13,873 nucleotides of DNA, taken from Verrucomicrobiota bacterium (GTDB lineage Bacteria > Verrucomicrobiota > Verrucomicrobiia > Verrucomicrobiales > Akkermansiaceae). The DNA is taken from positions 1 to 13,873 of the forward strand of contig WBXE01000040.1 in assembly GCA_008932955.1 (NCBI GenBank), given 5' to 3'. A model generated the notes under the pieces. That model did not search any database. It had not been told where the DNA came from and worked only from the letters and a program-made list of their open reading frames with translations. A program made the translations under genes and the position numbers. Of this stretch, positions 6,812-13,873 are shown piece after piece; within the stretch, counting starts at the first letter, position 1, and every line of letters starts with the position of its first letter.

Positions 6812-8380
6812 CTACCATTCATCGGTCCGGAATGGCGACGCTGGGAGACCTTCGTTGTTATAGAGGTTGCAGCCGTCTGGATTCATCGAAAACGCATAAC
6901 GGACGGCCACCGGCTTGGGCACGCTCGGCGAGGATACCAGCACAGTTTTGCCATCGATGACGGCATCAGCCCACACCCATTTCTTATCCTCGCCGGCGAT
7001 GGCGAACTTCTGCAGTTTGCCATGGGCATCCTTGACGATCGGGTCATATCCTTTTTTCGTCCCGACGCTTAGACCTGAGCCGGTCGAGTCGAAGCTGATG
7101 CGGATCTTAGCAACCTCGACCTTCATGCTTTTGTAGAGCGGGCCGCTGAAGACGAGGTTTTTCTTGCCGTAGTCCTTGGCCAGCGACCACAGTGCGAGCC
7201 GTTCGCCCACATCCTTCTTATTCTTGGGATGAATATCTCTGGGATTGTCGGCATCGGCGAGATCGATGGCCACAGCCATGCCGGTGTTGGGAATGGTCAG
7301 GGATTTCAACTGAGCCATGCGCACCTTGGCCCAGCCATCGCCACCTTCAGGATTTTTGTTGGGTGCCTCGTAATTGGCGAGTTGCACTAAATAGAACGGG
7401 AAGTCACCCTGGTTCCATGCCTTGCGCCAGCCGCCGATGAGGGCGCGCGTCTTCTGAAAGTAGGTTTCGCCTTCGCCGCCATTCGCTTCACCCTGATACC
7501 AGAGCACCCCCTTGATCCCGAACTTGGTCAGCGGATGGATCGTGCCGTTGTAGAGGCAATTCCAGCCATACGGACCGGTGCCGTTAATCGGATAGAATGG
7601 CAAATCAACCGGATCGGGCACTTGGGTGTTAGCGCTAATGGCTTTGCGCGCCTCGGCGACGTAGGCCGCCGTTTTGGCTGGCAGCCCTGCCATCGTGTCG
7701 ACATAGGTTTTGATGAGTTTATCCAGGGTCTCCTTGTCCTGGGCCAACTCGGGAATTGAGGCCAGGCCTGGATAGGATATCCATGGCTCGATGCAGGTAC
7801 CGCCCCAGGCTGCCTTCATCAAACCGATGGGAACACCCGTCTCCTGAGTAATCTTGCGCGCAAAATAGAACCCAACCGCTGAGAAATTGCTGGCGGCCTG
7901 GGGTGTGCACACGCCCCAGCCAAACTTGGTATCGGTGCGGAGACAGGCCGCCGGAACGCCTGGCACGTGGAACATCCGGATCGTCGGGAAATCCGCCTTT
8001 GTGATATCATCAGGCCGGTTACTTTGACCAAGCGAAAACTCCATGTTAGACTGACCGCTGCAAAGCCAGACATCTCCGATGAGAACATTGTTGAGCGTGA
8101 TGGTATTCTTGCCCGCGACCGTCATGGCCGCAGCCGTTGCTGAAAACTTCATCGCGTCCAACTTGACGCTCCATGCTCCATCCTTGCCGGCGATGGCCGC
8201 TTTGGTTTTGCCGACGAATGTGACGGTCACTTTCTCGCCAGGCTCAGCCATCCCATAAACCGCCACCGGGATATCCCGCTGGAGGATCATGTTATCGGTG
8301 AAAAGCCCGTGCAAAGCCACATCGGCATAGCCGGATAGGGTGGAGCATAGCAGGACGGCGGACGTGATGAGTTGTTTCAT
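6812..8380 (-). CDS. SASA-type acetylesterase, middle tandem copy (canonical active site)
   Basis: Secreted carbohydrate O-acetylesterase of the sialate-O-acetylesterase family, 522 residues. Signal peptide 1-19 (...TLSGYADV). This copy keeps the most canonical active-site set of the three: SGQSNME (Ser111), AWGGTCIEPW (191-200) for the oxyanion region, LWYQGEAN (293-300) and DIHPKNK (Asp382, His384). Residues 20-100 form an N-terminal sandwich-like region, and an insertion-like, more variable helical stretch (about 205-270) lies between the second and third blocks. The first 20 residues are nearly the same as in the third copy, while the first copy has a different signal peptide, so the middle and third copies are the more recent pair. 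Natural substrate is unlikely to be sialic acid here; an acetylated plant or algal glycan fits the neighbours better. Confidence 0.92.
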   Translation of the reverse strand: MKQLITSAVLLCSTLSGYADVALHGLFTDNMILQRDIPVAVYGMAEPGEKVTVTFVGKTKAAIAGKDGAWSVKLDAMKFSATAAAMTVAGKNTITLNNVLIGDVWLCSGQSNMEFSLGQSNRPDDITKADFPTIRMFHVPGVPAACLRTDTKFGWGVCTPQAASNFSAVGFYFARKITQETGVPIGLMKAAWGGTCIEPWISYPGLASIPELAQDKETLDKLIKTYVDTMAGLPAKTAAYVAEARKAISANTQVPDPVDLPFYPINGTGPYGWNCLYNGTIHPLTKFGIKGVLWYQGEANGGEGETYFQKTRALIGGWRKAWNQGDFPFYLVQLANYEAPNKNPEGGDGWAKVRMAQLKSLTIPNTGMAVAIDLADADNPRDIHPKNKKDVGERLALWSLAKDYGKKNLVFSGPLYKSMKVEVAKIRISFDSTGSGLSVGTKKGYDPIVKDAHGKLQKFAIAGEDKKWVWADAVIDGKTVLVSSPSVPKPVAVRYAFSMNPDGCNLYNNEGLPASPFRTDEW

Positions 8381-8437
8381 ATAAGTATTGTGAGCGATGA
8401 TGCTAGTGAAGGAAATAAGATGGGATGCGCTCAGTGC
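8381..8437 (-). repeat. Spacer duplicated together with the SASA esterase genes (copy before middle gene)
   Basis: Partner of the spacer at 6764-6811. The first 21 bases after the stop (8437-8417) and the last bases before the next ATG are shared; the centre has diverged and is about 9 bases longer. No Shine-Dalgarno site or terminator hairpin is visible in it. Confidence 0.7.
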
Positions 8438-10012
8438 CTACCATTCATCCGTACGGAATGGTGAGGCGGGCAGGCCTTCATTGTTATAAAGGTTGCAGCC
8501 ATCAGGATTGGACGCGAATGCGTAACGCACCGCCACCGGCTTTGGAACTTCTGGCGATGACACCAAAACCGTCTTGCCGTCGATACGCGCATCGGCCCAA
8601 ACCCATTTCTTGTCGTCGCCGGCAATGGCGAACTTCTTAAGTTTTCCCTGAGGTTCCTTGACCACCGGGTCATAACCTTTTTTTGTCGCGATGATGAGGC
8701 CCGAACCAACTGAGTCGAAGGCGATGCGGATCTTGGAGCCTTCAATCTTCATGTCTTTAAACAGCGGGCCGCTATAGACGAGATTCTTCTTGCCGTAATC
8801 CTTGGCCAACGCCCACAGCGACAGCCGTTCGCCGACATCTTTTTTGTTCTTGGCATGCACATCGCCAGGATTGCCGATATCGGCGAGTTCGATCGCCACC
8901 GCCATGCCCGTATTGCCCACGGATAGCGATTTTAATTGTGCCATGCGCAGCTTACCCCAGCCGCCATCGTCGGCTCCCGCCTCGTTGGTGGGATTGCCGT
9001 AATTAGCCAGTTGCACAAAATAGAATGGGAAGTCGCCTTGATTCCAGGCCTTGCGCCAGCTGCCGATGAGGGCGCGTTGCTTGGCGAAGTAGGTATCGGG
9101 ATTGTTGCAGTTAGATTCCCCCTGATACCAAATCACCCCCTTGATAGCGAAGCGGGTGAGCGGATGAATGTAGCCGTTGTAAAGGCAGTTCCACCCTTGC
9201 GGCGCGTTGTTGGAAATAGGATAGACCGGCAACTCAACGGGTTCGGGCATTTGGGTGTTGCCGGCGAGAGCTTTGCGGGCCTCGCTGACATAGTTTGCTG
9301 CTTTGGTCGGCACAGCCGCCAGCGTATCGACATAGGTCTTAATCTGCTTGTCGAGGGTCTCCTTCTCTTTGGCCAATTCGGGAGCCATGGCCAGACCGGC
9401 GTACGGCGTCCACGGCTCAATGGCCGTGCCACCCTGGGCGCTGCGGATCAGACCGATCGGCACTCCCGTTTCCTGATGCACTTTGCGGCCAAAATAATAC
9501 CCGACCGCCGGAAACCCTCCGATCGTCTGCGGCGAGCATGGAGTCCATGGGATACAACTGACGTCGGTGCGTGGAGAGGGCGACACCGTGCCACGCATTT
9601 GGAACAAGCGGATGAGCGGGAAATTGGCCTGTTGGACATCTTCGGGCCGGTTGCAATTCCCCAGCACCCATTCCATGTTAGATTGGCCACTGCAAATCCA
9701 GATGTCTCCCATGAGGATATCGCTCAGCGTGAGCTTGTTCTTGCCCGACACGGTCATCACTGCGGGAGTTGTCGAAACCTTCATCGCATCGAGCTTGACG
9801 CTCCACTTGCCATCCTTGTCGGCCACCACTGATTTCTCCTTGCCGGAAAATGCCACGGTCACCTTTTCGCCGGACTCTGCCGTACCATAAACCGGCACCG
9901 GCATATCCCGCTGGAGGATCATGTGATCCGTGAAAACCCCGTTCAGGGCCACGTCTGCTTGAGCCGACAGCGGCGCGAACGCTAATAGCGATAATACTAA
10001 CAACTTATTCAT
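8438..10012 (-). CDS. SASA-type acetylesterase, first tandem copy in transcription order
   Basis: Secreted carbohydrate O-acetylesterase-like protein, 524 residues, signal peptide 1-19 (...PLSAQADV). Seen: CSGQSNMEW with nucleophile Ser111, SAQGGTAIEPW (191-201), IWYQGESN (294-301), and a His block reading DVHAKNK (Asp384, His386) where the family normally has D-x-H-P; the IDLAD strand before it is IELAD. Catalytic Ser, Asp and His are therefore present, but the proline after His is lost. It is the most divergent copy at the N-terminus while the C-terminal 18 residues are identical to those of the other two. It starts only 11 bp after the CE1-type esterase stop, with no Shine-Dalgarno site (leader TAGAAATCGC), so joint transcription is very likely. 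Function as deacetylase is a family inference. Confidence 0.92.
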   Translation of the reverse strand: MNKLLVLSLLAFAPLSAQADVALNGVFTDHMILQRDMPVPVYGTAESGEKVTVAFSGKEKSVVADKDGKWSVKLDAMKVSTTPAVMTVSGKNKLTLSDILMGDIWICSGQSNMEWVLGNCNRPEDVQQANFPLIRLFQMRGTVSPSPRTDVSCIPWTPCSPQTIGGFPAVGYYFGRKVHQETGVPIGLIRSAQGGTAIEPWTPYAGLAMAPELAKEKETLDKQIKTYVDTLAAVPTKAANYVSEARKALAGNTQMPEPVELPVYPISNNAPQGWNCLYNGYIHPLTRFAIKGVIWYQGESNCNNPDTYFAKQRALIGSWRKAWNQGDFPFYFVQLANYGNPTNEAGADDGGWGKLRMAQLKSLSVGNTGMAVAIELADIGNPGDVHAKNKKDVGERLSLWALAKDYGKKNLVYSGPLFKDMKIEGSKIRIAFDSVGSGLIIATKKGYDPVVKEPQGKLKKFAIAGDDKKWVWADARIDGKTVLVSSPEVPKPVAVRYAFASNPDGCNLYNNEGLPASPFRTDEW

Positions 10013-10023
10013 GCGATTTCTAA

Positions 10024-10932
10024 TTATTTACGGGTGGCGAGATATTTGCTGAAGAACTCGATGTGCTTGGGAAATGAGCGCGCCCAAAAGTCCTGGGTGT
10101 GGCCACCAGGAAATTCCTCATAGGTATGAGCGATTTTCATGTCAGTCATTTTTTTATCCAAGGTTCGGTTGACGGCCAGGAAGAAATCATCCGTGCCGCA
10201 ATCGAAGTAGATAGCCATCTTGGTTTTGGGCAAGGCATTGAGGTTATTGACCACGACGTTGTCGTCCCAGTTCTTCTCATATTCGGATTTTTTACCGAGC
10301 ACGGCAGCGATATCCCAGTTATCGGGCCATGGCCGGAAGTCCACGCCGCCGCTGCTGCTGCCTGCCGCAATAAACATCTCAGGGTGGCGGAAAGCGGTGT
10401 AGAACGACCCGTGCCCACCCATGCTCATGCCGGTGATCGCCCGCCCTTCACGCTTGGCAATGCTGCGATACTTGGCATCCACAAATGGAATCAATTCCTT
10501 GATCAAGAATTGCTGCCACTTAACTTCTGGATTCACCGGACTGTCAAAATACCAGGTATTGATGCTACCCACCGCCACCATGATGACGTTGAACTTATCG
10601 CTCTGCTTGAGCAAATCGTCTTTGTATAAATCATAGAACAAGCGCTTGCCGTTGCCACCGTGCCCATCCAGGAAATAGACAACGGGATATCTGCGGCCAG
10701 CACTGAGAGCATAAGAAGACGGCAGCATGATGCCCGCTTCGATGTCCTTGCTCATGCAGGTGCTGTGAACATTCGCAACGCTGAGCCTGCTGAATTCCGG
10801 CGGCGTTTCCGCCGCCCGAACCGACAATCCCCCAGCATTCGCCAGCACCAAGCCGACTAGCAGAAGATATTTGACTAGTGCCGTGCTGATTCTGCCGGCT
10901 CGCCCGTGATTGGATTCGGTGGTTTGATTCAT
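10024..10932 (-). CDS. Secreted CE1-type alpha/beta-hydrolase esterase
   Basis: Putative esterase of the esterase-D/CE1 superfamily (acetylxylan, feruloyl and S-formylglutathione esterases), expected to cleave an ester on a glycan or its fragments. With the ATG at 10932 it has 302 residues. A long polar N-region precedes a hydrophobic segment (19-40, ending SVRA), consistent with a signal peptide. Seen: oxyanion strand YFLDGHGGNG (86-95), nucleophile elbow GMSMGG with Ser170, acid CGTDDF with Asp248, and GGHTQDFW with His278. Reading could begin three codons earlier at TTG (10941), but the ATG is the better start. The gene lies 37 bp after the GH127 gene and 11 bp before the first SASA copy. 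The leader has CTAACAA 18 bases before the ATG. Acetyl versus feruloyl specificity cannot be told from sequence. Confidence 0.9.
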   Translation of the reverse strand: MNQTTESNHGRAGRISTALVKYLLLVGLVLANAGGLSVRAAETPPEFSRLSVANVHSTCMSKDIEAGIMLPSSYALSAGRRYPVVYFLDGHGGNGKRLFYDLYKDDLLKQSDKFNVIMVAVGSINTWYFDSPVNPEVKWQQFLIKELIPFVDAKYRSIAKREGRAITGMSMGGHGSFYTAFRHPEMFIAAGSSSGGVDFRPWPDNWDIAAVLGKKSEYEKNWDDNVVVNNLNALPKTKMAIYFDCGTDDFFLAVNRTLDKKMTDMKIAHTYEEFPGGHTQDFWARSFPKHIEFFSKYLATRK

Positions 10933-10969
10933 GGAGGACAAATCGGGTGTTTGTTAGCTAGACTGGCTA

Positions 10970-13300
10970 TTATTTAGCGAATGCCTGCAATTCGGCGCAA
11001 GTGGAGAACGCCTGATTTGGGTTACCGCCGAACGATGGCTTGCCAGTGACGCGGACGCCAAACACCTTAGCCGGAGTGGTCAATTGGCATTGGAAGCTTT
11101 CGCCTTCCTTGAGCGGGCCCGGTTCCTTGCCGGTGGTGGCTGGATACTCCTTGAGTTCACCGGCCTCTTCCCATGCTCCGCCCGCCTTGGTCTGGATCTG
11201 GATGTGCGGTTTGCCATTGGTGGTATCGAACCAACCGCCGACGTTGAGCGTCTTGCCATGCATGAACACCACGCGAGTGATGGTTTTGGCTTCTTTGAGG
11301 GTCACCGCAAACCAATCTTCCTTGGGCCAGGTGCCGTCGCTGGTGTTGGCAAAGGTGGTTTCGTTTTCATCGATGATCGATCCTGTGCCATCCCCCTTGC
11401 GCGAGCGGGTCTCGGTGCCATCCACCAGCACATTGCGACTCAGCGGCAACCAAATCTTATAACTCTCATCAAAGCTGCCCGCATCGGCGAAGGTCATGAG
11501 GCGGATTTCCTGCGGCTTTTCATTCGCAATGACATTGCAATGGAAAACCAGGGCATGTGGCCAGGTCTTGAGTTTCTCAGGTGCGGGCTCGGGCTTGATC
11601 GCTAGGGATGCCAGATCCGCTTTACCGATGCTGATCGCACCGATTGCCATACCTTCCTTGCCCAAGGTCGCCTCATCAGCCGCCAATGCCAGCGGGCCAT
11701 ACATGATGGCGATCTTCCCAATGTTAGAGCGTTCGCCGACAATGACCCGCGGCTCCATCTTGAAATTGAGCTCCAGCTTATCGCCCTTGATCCAAGTGCG
11801 CTTGATGGCCGCATAGCCATCCTTGCCTTTTTCCACCTTCACTGGCTTGCCGTTGACGCTCAGCGTCGACGTGCGGCTCCAGGTTGGGATACGCACCTTC
11901 AATGCGAATGGAGTGGCCGCCTCGGTGTCCACCGAGATGACAATTTTGCCATCGCTCGGATAGATCGTTTCGGTGGTTAGCAGCACCGTTTTGCCATTGC
12001 GCAAAGTCAGTTTGGCGGTGCCGGCATCATAGAGGTTCACCACCACGCCCTCGGCATCGACACTTGATGCCAAGCAGGGAATCAGGGCCACCGCACGTGG
12101 GCCGCTGGATAGGCAGCAGGTGACGTCGGGGGTGCTATTGGAGTTATAGTAAACCTTCTTACCTTCCATCACGGTGTACACAGCCCAGCCGGTGCCAGCC
12201 GGCAATTGCGCCGCAAACAAATGGTTGAACACCGTGTTCTCGAGTTGATCGGCAAAACGCGCCTCACCCGTGAGCTGCAGCAGATGCATATTGAGCTGGA
12301 ACCACGAGACCGTCACACAGGTTTCGGCGACCTTGTTGGTGTTGGATAGATCGAAATCATCGTGGAAATGTTCGGCGGCACTGGTTGAGCCGGTGAAGTA
12401 AAGTCGTTTACTGACGATGTCCTGCCAGGCATTGAGGCAGGCCTGCAGCAGTTTGGCGTCACCCGTGGTGCGGTACATCTCGATGATGCCGTTGATGCAG
12501 GAGAGCATTTCGTAAGCCTTGTCGTTGCCGACCTTGTCCACCCGCTTCTGCTCCAGCAGCACCGAGACGATCTTCGGCCCATTCGGCTGCTCCCAGGCAC
12601 GCAGCATATATTTAGCGAAGTCGAGATAGCGCTTTTCACCCGTCAGGCGATAGAGTTGCACCATGGGTTCGAGCACGCTGCCCGAGGCCATGCCGACGTG
12701 GGCGCTGGAGGCGTTGATATCGAGCTTACCGGGTTCATCGCCAAAGATTTTGCAGAGCAGATCGCCCATCTTCTGACAGACCGGCAACAGGTCCTTGTTG
12801 CCGGTGTAACGGACGTAGGTGATGAGGCCGATGAGATTGTATTTGTGAGTCCAGACGTCCCATTCGGTCCAGCGGGCCCAGGGTTTGCCTTCCAGGTTAT
12901 AGGTGCCCAGGTAACCATCGGCGAGCTGCCATTTGAGCAGGCTAGCGGCAACCTGGTCCATCTTCGTGCGCAGCTCGGCATCGCCGTTGTTGACCCAAGC
13001 CAGCGTGGCGGCATGCAGCCATTTGCCGATATGCTCGCCATCGTACGACTGGCATCCCGGCCGGTTTTCATAACTCATGATCAGGCGCTCCGGCCTGATC
13101 TTCGCCAAGCGACCCTTTGCGTTGACCTCCATGCGTGAGCCAATCCAGCCGGTCAGATGCACCCGGTCGGGTTGCTGGAACGCCTGTTTGTCGGGAATGG
13201 CACAGGTGACCTTTTCCGGCAAAGGCAGAACATCTGCCGCCCGCACACTGCCAAGGGGCATGGCCGCTATGACTAGTAATGAGAGGATTTTCATAGGCAT
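10970..13300 (-). CDS. GH127/DUF1680 glycoside hydrolase with C-terminal discoidin-like domain
   Basis: Exported zinc-dependent retaining glycosidase of the GH127/GH146 type, characterised members of which act on beta-L-arabinofuranosides or, in rhamnogalacturonan II degradation, on aceric acid. In 776 residues: signal peptide 1-21 (or from Met3), an alpha/alpha-barrel to about residue 410, beta-sandwich regions to about 630, then a discoidin/F5-8C-like domain (about 640-776) with DENETTFANTSDGTW and a FSTCAELQAF end. The active-site set matches HypBA1 as I know it: Glu310 (HypBA1 Glu322), Glu326 in ETC (acid/base Glu338), Cys328 (340), and the Cys395-Cys396 pair in TCC (417-418), with the same 16-residue spacing between the two glutamates. 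Start: ATG at 13300 or, two codons on, 13294, which gives a cleaner signal peptide; neither has a Shine-Dalgarno site. It follows the GH106-like gene by 25 bp. Exact glycoside cleaved is unknown. Confidence 0.92.
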   Translation of the reverse strand: MPMKILSLLVIAAMPLGSVRAADVLPLPEKVTCAIPDKQAFQQPDRVHLTGWIGSRMEVNAKGRLAKIRPERLIMSYENRPGCQSYDGEHIGKWLHAATLAWVNNGDAELRTKMDQVAASLLKWQLADGYLGTYNLEGKPWARWTEWDVWTHKYNLIGLITYVRYTGNKDLLPVCQKMGDLLCKIFGDEPGKLDINASSAHVGMASGSVLEPMVQLYRLTGEKRYLDFAKYMLRAWEQPNGPKIVSVLLEQKRVDKVGNDKAYEMLSCINGIIEMYRTTGDAKLLQACLNAWQDIVSKRLYFTGSTSAAEHFHDDFDLSNTNKVAETCVTVSWFQLNMHLLQLTGEARFADQLENTVFNHLFAAQLPAGTGWAVYTVMEGKKVYYNSNSTPDVTCCLSSGPRAVALIPCLASSVDAEGVVVNLYDAGTAKLTLRNGKTVLLTTETIYPSDGKIVISVDTEAATPFALKVRIPTWSRTSTLSVNGKPVKVEKGKDGYAAIKRTWIKGDKLELNFKMEPRVIVGERSNIGKIAIMYGPLALAADEATLGKEGMAIGAISIGKADLASLAIKPEPAPEKLKTWPHALVFHCNVIANEKPQEIRLMTFADAGSFDESYKIWLPLSRNVLVDGTETRSRKGDGTGSIIDENETTFANTSDGTWPKEDWFAVTLKEAKTITRVVFMHGKTLNVGGWFDTTNGKPHIQIQTKAGGAWEEAGELKEYPATTGKEPGPLKEGESFQCQLTTPAKVFGVRVTGKPSFGGNPNQAFSTCAELQAFAK

Positions 13301-13325
13301 ATACTATTTGTTAGTCTGAGTTGAT

Positions 13326-13873
13326 TTATTTGGCAGCGTCTGCAGCAAGCGCTTGGATGAGCACAGGCCCGAGCAGCCCGGATGTGAGCAAACCGGATTG
13401 TTCAATCGGATTAGCAGGATTAAGCGGGCTGAAAGCGATATTGCTGTGGGTGTAGCGTTTTTCCTCGGGTAACGAAGCATCGCCGATGCGGCGGTTAGGC
13501 CACAGGTTGATCACCTCGATCTCCAATTCGTTAGTACCGGCCTTAAGCGCGCTGGTAATCTCGACGCGCCAGGGAGCGGTCCACACGATGCCGAGATCCT
13601 TGCCGTTGAGTTTAACCCGAGCGGTGTATTTCACGGAACCGAGCGAGAGGTAGAACGGCGCGCGATTGCCAGGCCCACCCGCCAAGGTGAAGGTTTTGTG
13701 ATAGATCGCCGTGCCGGAGTAGAGCTTGATGCCTTCCTCGGGCCGCCTGATCCAATCGTCCAGCTTCTCGAATTTCACCTTGCCGGGGCCGCCCCATTTC
13801 GGGTCGAAGGTCACATCCCACGAGCCGGTGAGTTCCTGGGCGGTGTTCAACGCCGGGAAATTCTTGGCCACTA
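13326..13873 (-). CDS. C-terminal part of a GH106-like alpha-L-rhamnosidase (5' end beyond window)
   Basis: About 182 codons are visible, ending at TAA; the frame stays open to the right edge, so the GTG at 13871 is internal and not a start. The segment is a beta-rich jelly-roll as found at the C-terminus of GH106 rhamnosidases and in GH2 sugar-binding domains: GSWDVTFDPKWGGP (17-30), YSGTAIYHKTF (51-61), LGSVKYTARVKLNGKDLG (77-94), WTAPWRVEIT (97-106), NELEIEVINLWPNRRIGD (114-131), and an end TSGLLGPVLIQ. The catalytic domain is not in the window, so family assignment rests on the tail alone; a GH2-type beta-galactosidase or glucuronidase relative is the main alternative. It contains a local echo, SGLLTSGLLG (159-168). 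With 25 bp to the GH127 gene it is probably in the same transcript. Confidence 0.75.
   Translation of the reverse strand, partial: VAKNFPALNTAQELTGSWDVTFDPKWGGPGKVKFEKLDDWIRRPEEGIKLYSGTAIYHKTFTLAGGPGNRAPFYLSLGSVKYTARVKLNGKDLGIVWTAPWRVEITSALKAGTNELEIEVINLWPNRRIGDASLPEEKRYTHSNIAFSPLNPANPIEQSGLLTSGLLGPVLIQALAADAAK

Noticed and set aside
8936..9832. 298-codon plus-strand open frame opposite the first SASA esterase
   Set aside because: It lies wholly antisense to a gene with clear family motifs, its translation shows no recognisable domain, and GC-rich third positions on the coding strand routinely leave such frames open.
5198..10012. The three similar genes as a composite mobile element
   Set aside because: No transposase, terminal inverted repeats or target duplications are visible; ordinary tandem duplication with the spacer explains the pattern.
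10933..10941. TTG start three codons before the ATG of the CE1 esterase
   Set aside because: An ATG with adequate spacing follows at once and neither position has a ribosome-binding motif, so the ATG is preferred.

Overview
The window is a run of eleven genes, all on the minus strand, closely spaced (gaps of about 145 bp or less, one 1-bp overlap). Read in transcription order, from the right edge to the left, they form a carbohydrate-use locus. I see no tRNA, rRNA, CRISPR array, insertion sequence or credible plus-strand gene. The moderately GC-rich sequence, general lack of Shine-Dalgarno sites, secreted sialate-O-acetylesterase-type enzymes in tandem, and DUF1680-type and alpha-L-rhamnosidase-type hydrolases suggest a polysaccharide-degrading member of the PVC group (Verrucomicrobiota, Lentisphaerota or Planctomycetota). 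Bacteroidota is a weaker alternative because no SusC/SusD pair is present. This placement is an inference.

Right part (13873 to about 4460), export and breakdown: the 3' end of a GH106-like alpha-L-rhamnosidase; a complete GH127/DUF1680 hydrolase with a C-terminal discoidin-like domain; a CE1-type serine esterase; three tandem SASA-type acetylesterases of about 522 residues each; and a small SGNH/GDSL esterase. All the complete ones carry signal peptides. Together they look like a kit for stripping acetyl or acyl groups from a decorated plant or algal glycan and cutting terminal deoxy- or furanosyl sugars.

Left part (4351 to 1), uptake and intracellular metabolism: a ten-helix GRP/DMT-type sugar permease, a ribokinase coupled to it by a TAATG overlap, an unusual two-domain protein joining a xylose-isomerase-like TIM barrel to a ribulose-phosphate/allulose-phosphate 3-epimerase, and the 5' two-thirds of a GatD-like zinc dehydrogenase. 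The expected flow is sugar import, oxidation or ketose epimerisation, phosphorylation, and epimerisation to a pentose-phosphate or fructose-6-phosphate intermediate. The imported sugar cannot be named from sequence. No arabinose or rhamnose isomerase or kinase is visible, so the extracellular and intracellular halves do not match a textbook pathway.

Most worth a second look: the bifunctional epimerase fusion; uneven active-site drift among the three acetylesterase copies; and two short spacers that appear to hold 3'-terminal scraps of lost carbohydrate-enzyme genes. One scrap matches the coding end of the GH127 gene at 29 of 35 bases. These point to past duplication and deletion in this locus.
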